Shown here one piece after another: positions 1 through 5,203 of a stretch of 7,669 nt of DNA. The notes beneath the pieces are model-generated. The model was not told where the DNA came from. It made no database searches and worked only from the letters and a program-made list of their open reading frames with translations. Made by a program: the position numbers and the translations under genes. Source of the stretch: Euryarchaeota archaeon UBA602 (lineage in GTDB: Archaea > Thermoplasmatota > Poseidoniia > Poseidoniales > Thalassarchaeaceae); the NCBI GenBank assembly GCA_002498455.1, contig DAHO01000002.1:548-8216 (forward strand). Reading direction: 5' to 3'. Numbering within the stretch: the stretch's first letter is position 1; each line of letters opens with the position of its first letter.

Positions 1-136
1 AGTTGCAGGTGTCGTGATTTGCAACACCTTCCTCCTCATGATCATCATCATGTGCTACCTCAAGAGTCAGAGCAGTGGCCATCATGAAGAAAGTGGATTC
101 CATTTGCCCAACAATCACTCGCAAGGCGAACCTTGA
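1..136 (+). CDS. C-terminal end of an unidentified membrane protein (5' truncated by window edge)
   Basis: The frame beginning at base 2 is open from the window edge to a TGA at 134-136 and encodes 44 residues. It starts with a strongly hydrophobic stretch (VAGVVICNTFLLMIIIMCYL), which reads as a transmembrane helix. A polar, histidine-containing tail follows (HHEESGFHLPNNHSQGEP), with five His in about 20 residues. The other two forward frames stop within the segment (frame 3 at base 15, frame 1 near base 87) and give no hydrophobic pattern. The stop lies 26 bp before the next gene on the same strand, and I see no TATA box in that gap, so this gene and the following YbjQ gene may share a transcript. 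The family cannot be recognised from this fragment. The His-rich tail could bind metal, but that is speculation. Confidence 0.55.
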   Translation, partial: VAGVVICNTFLLMIIIMCYLKSQSSGHHEESGFHLPNNHSQGEP

Positions 137-162
137 TTGCCTGTCTCGGGTAAGCAAGGCTC

Positions 163-498
163 ATGCAGCCTAACATCAACAACATGGTTTTCTCCAACAC
201 CGAGACGATTCCTGGAATGTCCATTACCCAGTCACTGGGTGTGGTGACCGGTTCAACCGTCCGCGCAAAGAACGTCTTCAAGGACATTGGAGCGGCATTC
301 AAGAACATCGCCGGTGGCGAGATTGTCGCCTACACAGAATTGCTCCAAGAATCGAGAAATGAGGCTTTATTCCGAATGTTGAACGATGCCGCTGCACGCG
401 GTGCCAATGCCGTTGTCAATGTTCGATTCGCAACTTCTTCGGTCGCTGGTGGCGCCGCTGAATTGCTCGCTTATGGAACCGCAGTGGTCGCACAGTGA
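163..498 (+). CDS. YbjQ / UPF0145 family protein (soluble, about 104-111 aa)
   Basis: This small cytosolic protein covers one complete YbjQ_1 domain (PF01906, UPF0145), a family that forms homopentamers and is often labelled heavy-metal-binding, although no function is proven. Recognisable family elements, in order, are NTETIPG, LGVVTGSTVRAKN, an IAGGEI...AYTELL helix start, EALFRMLNDAAARGANAVVNVRF, and the closing AELLAYGTAVV strand. There is no signal peptide or membrane helix. The ATG at 163 gives 111 residues. The in-frame ATG at 184 (MVFSNTETIPG) fits the usual family N-terminus better, and neither start has a convincing Shine-Dalgarno site, so the start is uncertain by seven codons. The stop at 496-498 overlaps the Shine-Dalgarno site of the next gene, a second YbjQ protein, so the two are probably translationally linked. 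Confidence 0.88.
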   Translation: MQPNINNMVFSNTETIPGMSITQSLGVVTGSTVRAKNVFKDIGAAFKNIAGGEIVAYTELLQESRNEALFRMLNDAAARGANAVVNVRFATSSVAGGAAELLAYGTAVVAQ

Positions 499-504
499 GG
501 TGAT
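497..504 (+). promoter_or_regulatory. Shine-Dalgarno site fixing a TTG start
   Basis: GAGGTGAT is a near-complete match to the archaeal anti-Shine-Dalgarno complement. It overlaps the TGA stop of the upstream YbjQ gene (496-498) and lies 3-5 nt before the TTG at 508. The downstream frame has no ATG until residue 15, inside the transmembrane helix. This site is therefore the main evidence that TTG 508 is the start and that the two YbjQ genes are translationally coupled. Confidence 0.75.
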
Positions 505-507
505 TTT

Positions 508-1023
508 TTGGCAGAAGGTGAACCCGTCATCGGTTTGATCATTGTTGCAATGGTCTTGCTGTTGACTGTTGGTCCTTGGCTGATTAGCATCATTGCAACG
601 TTTGTCTACCAGCCGAGCAAAAAGAAAAAATTGCTCGCACGTGAAGCCAGATTTGCTGCGACGGGTGATACACTCACCACGTTGAAGAAGCCCTTTGGAG
701 ACAAACCGATTAAGGAATTCTCACTGGTTTCTGCCAATGTCGTCATGTCCCCTAGTTGGGTTCAGATGTGGATTGGAAGTATCATCACCATTTTTGGTGG
801 TGAAATCAATGTCTTCACGAAGATTGTCGATTGGGCACGTCGAGAGGCCAAGCAGAGACTTCGTGAACAAGTCGCAGATGCAGGCTATGATGCTGTGATC
901 AACGTTCGCTTTGAAACCACGGTCATGTCTCGAACACGTGGTGGAAAAGACCGTACTTCAGGAGTCGAAATTTTGGCTTATGGAACCGCAATCAAGTACG
1001 AGAAGCAATTCACAATGGACTGA
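508..1023 (+). CDS. membrane-anchored YbjQ-like protein (171 aa)
   Basis: An N-terminal hydrophobic segment (about residues 7-33, VIGLIIVAMVLLLTVGPWLI onward) is followed by a basic stretch (KKKKLLAREAR, about 38-48). This looks like a single transmembrane anchor with the remainder in the cytoplasm by the positive-inside rule. Residues about 70-165 are a divergent YbjQ/UPF0145 domain: IFGGEINVFTKIVDWARREA, then LREQVADAGYDAVINVRFET, then GVEILAYGTAIKY. These match GGEIVAYTELL, DAAARGANAVVNVRF and AELLAYGTAVV in the gene just upstream. The TTG start is set by the GAGGTGAT at 497-504. The arrangement suggests duplication of a YbjQ gene with acquisition of an anchor, so the soluble and anchored copies might form mixed rings. 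The biochemical function is unknown. Confidence 0.82.
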   Translation: MAEGEPVIGLIIVAMVLLLTVGPWLISIIATFVYQPSKKKKLLAREARFAATGDTLTTLKKPFGDKPIKEFSLVSANVVMSPSWVQMWIGSIITIFGGEINVFTKIVDWARREAKQRLREQVADAGYDAVINVRFETTVMSRTRGGKDRTSGVEILAYGTAIKYEKQFTMD

Positions 1024-1030
1024 TGGATGG

Positions 1031-1432
1031 GTGACATTGCAGCACTTACGAACCAATTTATTCATCGCATCTTGGGCTTTAATTCTGCTTGCTGCAGGTA
1101 TGTCTGTAGGCATTCCTGGCCCAAGTGGATTGGCAATCGCTGCCCCACTTGGAATCGTGGGTAGCATCATGTTGGTGTGGGCGATTTCCATGAAAGAGGA
1201 GCCTCAGGGATTGACGGATGAAGAAATCTCGAATTGGGCTCCGGAATCCGACCCACTTCCTCCAGGTGCGGGTGGTTCTGTGATGTACCGAGTGGACACC
1301 ACCTTGGATACACCGATTCGTACCAGCATTCTATGTGGTGCATGCGGCCATGTGGAATGGGTTGAGGGGAAAAAACCGGCATCATACACCTGCACTGGCT
1401 GTGATTTGCAACTCTGGGAAGAAGAAGAGTGA
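1031..1432 (+). CDS. two-helix membrane protein with C-terminal zinc ribbon (133 aa)
   Basis: The frame is open well upstream, into the preceding gene. The first start codon after that gene's stop is GTG 1031, which gives 133 residues beginning VTLQHLRTNLF; TTG 1037 is an alternative. No clear Shine-Dalgarno site is visible, so the start is moderately uncertain. Two hydrophobic segments (about residues 10-28, FIASWALILLAAGMSVGI, and about 32-52, GLAIAAPLGIVGSIMLVWAI) form a hairpin of transmembrane helices. A soluble acidic and proline-containing linker follows. The last 35 residues hold CGAC...CTGC, a CxxC-x(n)-CxxC zinc-ribbon signature, ending in an EEEE tail. It begins 7 bp after the membrane-anchored YbjQ gene and is probably in the same operon. 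I do not recognise a named family. A zinc-ribbon membrane adaptor fits what is seen, but no partner is evident. Confidence 0.75.
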   Translation: MTLQHLRTNLFIASWALILLAAGMSVGIPGPSGLAIAAPLGIVGSIMLVWAISMKEEPQGLTDEEISNWAPESDPLPPGAGGSVMYRVDTTLDTPIRTSILCGACGHVEWVEGKKPASYTCTGCDLQLWEEEE

Positions 1433-1473
1433 GCGATGTTTTTCGCGGAACGGTCAAGAGGAAGACGTGAAGA

Positions 1474-1490
1474 GGCCTCCTACGGAGGCC
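1474..1490 (+). promoter_or_regulatory. hairpin enclosing the pheS Shine-Dalgarno site
   Basis: GGCCTCC-TAC-GGAGGCC is a perfect 7-bp, GC-rich inverted repeat with a 3-nt loop. Its 3' arm contains the Shine-Dalgarno core GGAGG (1484-1488), 7 nt before the pheS ATG at 1496. In RNA the stem would bury the ribosome binding site. No T-tract follows, so it does not look like a terminator. Sequestration of the site is seen in the sequence; a regulatory role is inferred. Confidence 0.6.
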
Positions 1491-1495
1491 AACCC

Positions 1496-2992
1496 ATGGA
1501 TCTGTCCAACAACGAGAAGCGGATGCTGAAAGCCCTCCGTTCGCGACCCGCTGACACTTGGACCTTGGATGAGGTCTTGTCAGCCTGTCAATGGGATGAC
1601 CAAGCCTACGTTGCGGGTTCCGGGCTGGCTTTGGCGGAACACGGACTTGTCGATATTGACACCAGCAAGTCGACAATTTGGTCATTGGGCCCTGAAGGTA
1701 CCGCAGCAATTGAACAAGGATTACTTGAACAACGGATCTGGGATTGGCTTCAAGGCCAATCAGAAGATGAACGTGGAATGAAGGATTTGCAAGCGAGTGG
1801 GATTACCTCAAAGCAAGAAACCGGAGTTGGCATTGGTTTGCTCAAAGGTTTGGGCTGTGCTTTGGAGCAGGGTCGATTCTCCGTTCCAGAGAATACTGAT
1901 GCCATCATCGTCACACTGGTTGCCCGCAAATCATTCCTTGAGCAATGTCAAGCTGGTGCGAATGAATCGGACTTGGACGGCGATTTACTGACCCATTTCA
2001 GAAAACGCAAGGGTTTGATTGAGGCCACCGATGGAACCACCCGCACTTGGACGCTCAGTGATGCGGGCCGTAAGTTCTCTGAATCCAAGTTGGAAGAACG
2101 GTTGCAAGTGGTTGAAATCACACCCGAACTGTTGCAGGGAGAAGAATGGCGTGAGGCCGATTTCAAAGCCTACGATGTCCAACTCGACGCTCCAGTTCCA
2201 GCTGGAGGGAGACCCCATCCAATGATGGCCTTAATCGAGCGAATCCGCAGTATTTTCCTCGAAATGGGTTTTGATGAAATTGAGGGTGACTTTGTCCAAA
2301 CCGCGGGATGGAACATGGATGCGTTGTTCATCCCACAAGATCATCCTGCCCGTGAAATGCAGGACACATTCTATCTGACCAATCCTGAGCGGATTGCCAT
2401 TGAGCAGAACTACCTAGATGACTGGACTTCGATTCACGAACATGGGGGTGAAACGGGAAGCACCGGCTGGGGAGGAAGTTATTCTACCGATGAGAGCCAA
2501 AAAGGCCTATTGCGTACCCATACCACGGTGAATACGGTTCGCTATTTGGCCGATAAACCCGATGTCCCATGCCGAGTGTTCGGAATCGGTCGCGTGTTCC
2601 GAAAGGAAACCATTGATCGTACTCATCTTCCAGAATTCCATCAAATTGAAGGGATTATCATGGAACCTGGAGCAAGTCTGCCGATGCTGGTGACTACTCT
2701 GAAAACATTCTACGAAAAGATGGGGTATCCAGAAGTTCGGGTCCGACCAGCTTACTTCCCCTACACTGAACCTTCGCTTGAGGTTGAAGTCAAATGGCGA
2801 GGACAATGGTTGGAACTGGGAGGCGCAGGCATCTTCCGTCCTGAAGTGACCGAACCTTTGGGTTGCCAATGGCCGGTCTGTGCTTGGGGCATGGGGCTTG
2901 AACGACTGGCCATGCTGGTGCTGGGACTGGATGACATCCGTCAGTTGTACATCTCGGACCTTGAATGGTTGCGCAACCAACCATTGTTGTGA
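1496..2992 (+). CDS. pheS: phenylalanyl-tRNA synthetase alpha subunit (PheS, archaeal type)
   Basis: This is the catalytic subunit of the cytoplasmic (alpha-beta)2 enzyme that charges tRNA-Phe with phenylalanine using ATP. With the ATG at 1496 it is 498 aa, the usual archaeal/eukaryal length. Residues about 1-220 are the N-terminal winged-helix-like region typical of that lineage. The class II core follows: motif 1 around RPHPMMALIERIRSIF (about 239-254), then AREMQDTFYL, LLRTHTT (about 338-344), motif 2 (VFRKETIDRTHLPEFHQIEG, about 367-386), and motif 3 (WGMGLERLAML, about 464-474). The start is chosen by GGAGG 7 nt upstream. The frame stays open back to an ATG at 1436, 3 nt after the previous stop, but those 20 codons (Arg/Ser-rich) look non-coding. 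No pheT lies beside it: the downstream neighbour is convergent, with 7 bp between stops. No TATA box is obvious just upstream, so read-through from the YbjQ cluster is likely. Confidence 0.96.
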   Translation: MDLSNNEKRMLKALRSRPADTWTLDEVLSACQWDDQAYVAGSGLALAEHGLVDIDTSKSTIWSLGPEGTAAIEQGLLEQRIWDWLQGQSEDERGMKDLQASGITSKQETGVGIGLLKGLGCALEQGRFSVPENTDAIIVTLVARKSFLEQCQAGANESDLDGDLLTHFRKRKGLIEATDGTTRTWTLSDAGRKFSESKLEERLQVVEITPELLQGEEWREADFKAYDVQLDAPVPAGGRPHPMMALIERIRSIFLEMGFDEIEGDFVQTAGWNMDALFIPQDHPAREMQDTFYLTNPERIAIEQNYLDDWTSIHEHGGETGSTGWGGSYSTDESQKGLLRTHTTVNTVRYLADKPDVPCRVFGIGRVFRKETIDRTHLPEFHQIEGIIMEPGASLPMLVTTLKTFYEKMGYPEVRVRPAYFPYTEPSLEVEVKWRGQWLELGGAGIFRPEVTEPLGCQWPVCAWGMGLERLAMLVLGLDDIRQLYISDLEWLRNQPLL

Positions 2993-2999
2993 GCCTCAA

Positions 3000-3464
3000 T
3001 CAATCATTTGTCGCAGGCATCGATGAGTGATGTAGTTGAATTCGTAAGTTACCGACTGAATCAACCATGTATCCAAAGGTGTATTCCACCTTGACTTCAC
3101 CCCCATCGGGTGCCGTAAAGAAGTAGTTGCCCATTGCTAAAGCAGTGGATTCTTCCAAGATTACATCTGCATTCTCAAAACGCACGTGGGTCCATCCTTT
3201 GATTGCAAATCCCTTGTCTTCGGAGCATTCATTGTTTGAAGCGACGAAATAGGACAATGCTTGATCGAAGGTGGGGCGGAATTGCTCGATGGCTGCCAAG
3301 GTTGGTTTGAACAAAACTGTAGTCAACCCGTACGCATACAATGTTTCAACATGATTTCGAGCAACTTCAACATAGTTGCCACCCATACTGTGCGCCGTCG
3401 CAATGGCGACGATGCCTTCGCCCCATGCTTGCTGTGCATCCTCTACATCGGCTAAACTAACCAT
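3000..3464 (-). CDS. putative iota-class carbonic anhydrase (COG4337, SnoaL/NTF2-like fold)
   Basis: This is a 154-residue single-domain soluble protein with no signal peptide or membrane helix. Its pattern matches COG4337, the family of iota-carbonic anhydrases (diatom LCIP63, Burkholderia and cyanobacterial forms). Matching elements are TVLFKPT (49-55), FRPTFDQALSYFV (62-74), GFAIKGWTHVRFENADVI (85-102), MGNYFFT (111-117), VEYTFGYM (126-133) and the C-terminal LHHSSMP (144-150). The HHSS near the end is a hallmark of the group, and the overall fold is SnoaL/CaMKII-association-domain-like. Family members are often mislabelled phosphoribosyl-AMP cyclohydrolase; none of that enzyme's metal-binding motifs is visible. 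Reversible CO2/HCO3- hydration is inferred from the family, where some members work without a metal. It follows the photolyase-family gene by 69 bp and has a palindrome just upstream. It converges on pheS. Confidence 0.75.
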   Translation of the reverse strand: MVSLADVEDAQQAWGEGIVAIATAHSMGGNYVEVARNHVETLYAYGLTTVLFKPTLAAIEQFRPTFDQALSYFVASNNECSEDKGFAIKGWTHVRFENADVILEESTALAMGNYFFTAPDGGEVKVEYTFGYMVDSVGNLRIQLHHSSMPATND

Positions 3465-3485
3465 TTGACATTCCTAGTCGGAAAT

Positions 3486-3500
3486 TATCGGTAGCCGATA
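3486..3500. promoter_or_regulatory. perfect inverted repeat upstream of the carbonic-anhydrase-like gene
   Basis: TATCGG-TAG-CCGATA is a perfect 6-bp inverted repeat with a 3-bp spacer, centred 29 bp before the ATG at 3464. It partly overlaps the only TATA-like stretch I see on the minus strand (TTTTGTAT, 3505-3498). This is the position expected for an operator or a short leader hairpin. Because the T-tract is weak, termination of the upstream photolyase gene is less likely but possible. Confidence 0.4.
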
Positions 3501-3533
3501 CAAAATCTTTCTCAATTGGTCACATTGGTTTGG

Positions 3534-5027
3534 TCATGACCTGCGGCGTTTTCTGCTACCGTGTAGATTGTACACAACCTTTGACCGCTTTTTTGAATCG
3601 GACTGAGATTTGGCAGAATATGAACGACTGATTCCCTCCTTCCTCGAGGTTTTCTCATCAACAATGGGTTCAGGGTAGTCAACACCAATCATGCAACCAT
3701 ACTTCTTCTGCTCATCTTGACTCATCAACCATGGCTCATGGATATGTGATGTTGGAACATGACTCAATTCACCCACCCATTCTCTGATGAAGTGACCTTC
3801 AGGGTCTTGATCTCTAGATTGTTTTGAGATTGAGTATGCGCGAACAGAATTGATTCCAGTGACACCCGATTGCATTTGAACTTGTGACCAATGGATTCCG
3901 GGCTCATAGTCTATGAATAACCGGGCCAAATGAAGACCGGTCAATTGCCAAGGCAACCAAAGTGTGTATGAGGCAACGGACTGAAGCATCGCCCTCATTC
4001 TGAAATTGATCCAACCTGTAGCAGTCAATGATCGCATGCAGGCATCAAAAAATGGCCACCCTGTATTGCCTTGAGCCCAAGCACGAAATTTTACTCCATC
4101 CATGGTTCGGCCCATATGTTTGTCAATCTCTGGATTCATGGCAATGTGATCCAATGTGGCCTCCGTCTCAAGTCGTTGAATAAAGTGACAATGCCATGCC
4201 AATCGGCTCCTGAATGAACTCAAACTACCTGTCCAACCCAAATTCTGCTTTGATCTAGGGTTTCTCTGGACGAGTCTTGCTTTTCGATTGCTGTAGTCAA
4301 GGATCTGTCGAATGCTGATGCACCCGATACTAATGTACGGAGAAAGACGTGAGCATGCAGTCTGAGCGGAGATTGGGCTAGACATTCCTCTCCGGTATGC
4401 TCTTCCCCGCTCTTCAAGGAAAGATTGCAAAACCTCAATCGCTGCTGATTCTCCAGGTTCTGGACGATGAACCAAGGGGCGAGCGATCAATCCCAATTCA
4501 GTTATTGTTGGAATAATATCTGAACTCAGTCCATCAGGAGCAATAATCTCAGTAATTGGTTCAATTACAGATACTTCCATTCGTGAATCACGCTGGCGTT
4601 TCCAATTGTCTCTAGATTTCAATCTGCGAATCACACCATTGGTAGGGTATTCAGAAAATTTGACACCTTGTGATTCACACCATTTGGCAACTGCCTTGTC
4701 ACGATCCCAAGACCATTGTAGGCCAGTTTCTTCGTTTCCATAGATTGCTTCGATGTTGTACTTATGGTGAATTTCCTCAATCTTATCGATAACATCGCCG
4801 TAACTGAAGAGCAATACTCCGCCGATAGATTCGATGTCAGACTTCAATGTCCTTAGGCAATCCAGTTCCCACTCAATATGGATTGGATCTACATCTTGTC
4901 TGCGGACTCGAATGGAATCTAAATTGAACAAGCAAATGATTGGCTTACCGCGACTTTTGGCAAGTGTCAAAGCAGGATTATCTGTGAGACGTAAATCTCT
5001 CCTAAACCAAACAATTGAGACGGACAC
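3534..5027 (-). CDS. cryptochrome/photolyase-family FAD protein (497 aa, atypical active site)
   Basis: This is a blue-light flavoprotein of the photolyase/cryptochrome superfamily. In the 497-aa form, residues about 1-130 are the alpha/beta antenna domain, opening with IVWFRRDLRLTDNPAL. Residues about 200-440 are the helical FAD-binding domain, with CSRLSPYISIGCIS (225-238), GNTGWPFFDACMRSLTATGW (320-339), YEPGIHWSQVQMQSGVTGIN (374-393) and DQDPEGHFIREW (406-417). A basic Ser/Lys/Arg tail ending SRKRRRS follows. The usual role is light-driven repair of UV-damaged DNA. However, by eye against E. coli Phr, the N5-proximal Asn reads as His379, the FAD-nearest Trp of the triad as Val383, and the CPD-contacting Glu as Arg275, so classical CPD repair is uncertain. 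GTG 5027 is chosen over TTG 5087 because a TATA box lies between them. It is somewhat AT-richer than pheS by inspection. Confidence 0.88.
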   Translation of the reverse strand: MSVSIVWFRRDLRLTDNPALTLAKSRGKPIICLFNLDSIRVRRQDVDPIHIEWELDCLRTLKSDIESIGGVLLFSYGDVIDKIEEIHHKYNIEAIYGNEETGLQWSWDRDKAVAKWCESQGVKFSEYPTNGVIRRLKSRDNWKRQRDSRMEVSVIEPITEIIAPDGLSSDIIPTITELGLIARPLVHRPEPGESAAIEVLQSFLEERGRAYRRGMSSPISAQTACSRLSPYISIGCISIRQILDYSNRKARLVQRNPRSKQNLGWTGSLSSFRSRLAWHCHFIQRLETEATLDHIAMNPEIDKHMGRTMDGVKFRAWAQGNTGWPFFDACMRSLTATGWINFRMRAMLQSVASYTLWLPWQLTGLHLARLFIDYEPGIHWSQVQMQSGVTGINSVRAYSISKQSRDQDPEGHFIREWVGELSHVPTSHIHEPWLMSQDEQKKYGCMIGVDYPEPIVDEKTSRKEGISRSYSAKSQSDSKKRSKVVYNLHGSRKRRRS

Positions 5028-5048
5028 TATCGGCCTTAATCGACGGGA

Positions 5049-5060
5049 GTAATAAATAAT
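5049..5060 (-). promoter_or_regulatory. TATA box of the photolyase-family gene
   Basis: On the minus strand this reads ATTATTTATTAC, a good archaeal TATA element. Counting about 26 bp from its centre places the transcription start near 5028-5030, almost on the GTG at 5027. A leaderless or nearly leaderless mRNA is therefore expected. Its position 40 bp past the tRNA 3' end gives the photolyase its own promoter. Confidence 0.6.
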
Positions 5061-5099
5061 GTTTGAACCCACAAACGTCGTACTCAAGTCATTTTCGAA

Positions 5100-5175
5100 T
5101 GGTGGACGCTGGGGGATTTGAACCCCCGGCCTTCTGGTTGCAAACCAGACGATCTTCCAGCTGATCTAAGCGCCC
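5100..5175 (-). tRNA. tRNA-Ala, anticodon TGC, CCA encoded
   Basis: The minus strand folds into a complete cloverleaf. The acceptor stem is GGGCGCT/AGCGTCC, the D stem GATC/GATC, the anticodon stem TCTGG/CCAGA with loop TTTGCAA, and the T stem GGGGG/CCCCC with loop TTCAAAT. The anticodon is TGC (alanine), and the acceptor stem carries the alanine identity pair G3:U70, with discriminator A73. The final CCA (5102-5100) is encoded in the DNA. No intron is present. It starts 28 bp after the tfb stop with no clear TATA box between, so it may be processed from a tfb read-through transcript. Confidence 0.96.
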
Positions 5176-5203
5176 TTATCTTGCCGGAATCGCCTTTGCT
5201 TCT

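Noticed and set aside
1433..1450. GCGA/TCGC mini-repeat with a T-run after the zinc-ribbon gene as a terminator
   Set aside because: The stem is only 4 bp, and the following pheS gene shows no separate promoter, so termination here is not supported.
1436..1495. Upstream extension of pheS to the ATG at 1436
   Set aside because: The 20 extra residues are low-quality (RSRGRREE-like), and the GGAGG site 7 nt before ATG 1496 and the usual family length both favour the shorter form.
1167..1709. Minus-strand open frame of 180 codons across the zinc-ribbon gene and pheS
   Set aside because: It spans two well-supported genes on the other strand and its protein is Pro/Arg/Ser-rich without family features.
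2507..2980. Minus-strand open frame of 157 codons opposite pheS
   Set aside because: It is antisense to the conserved catalytic core of PheS (motifs 2 and 3) and shows no motif of its own.
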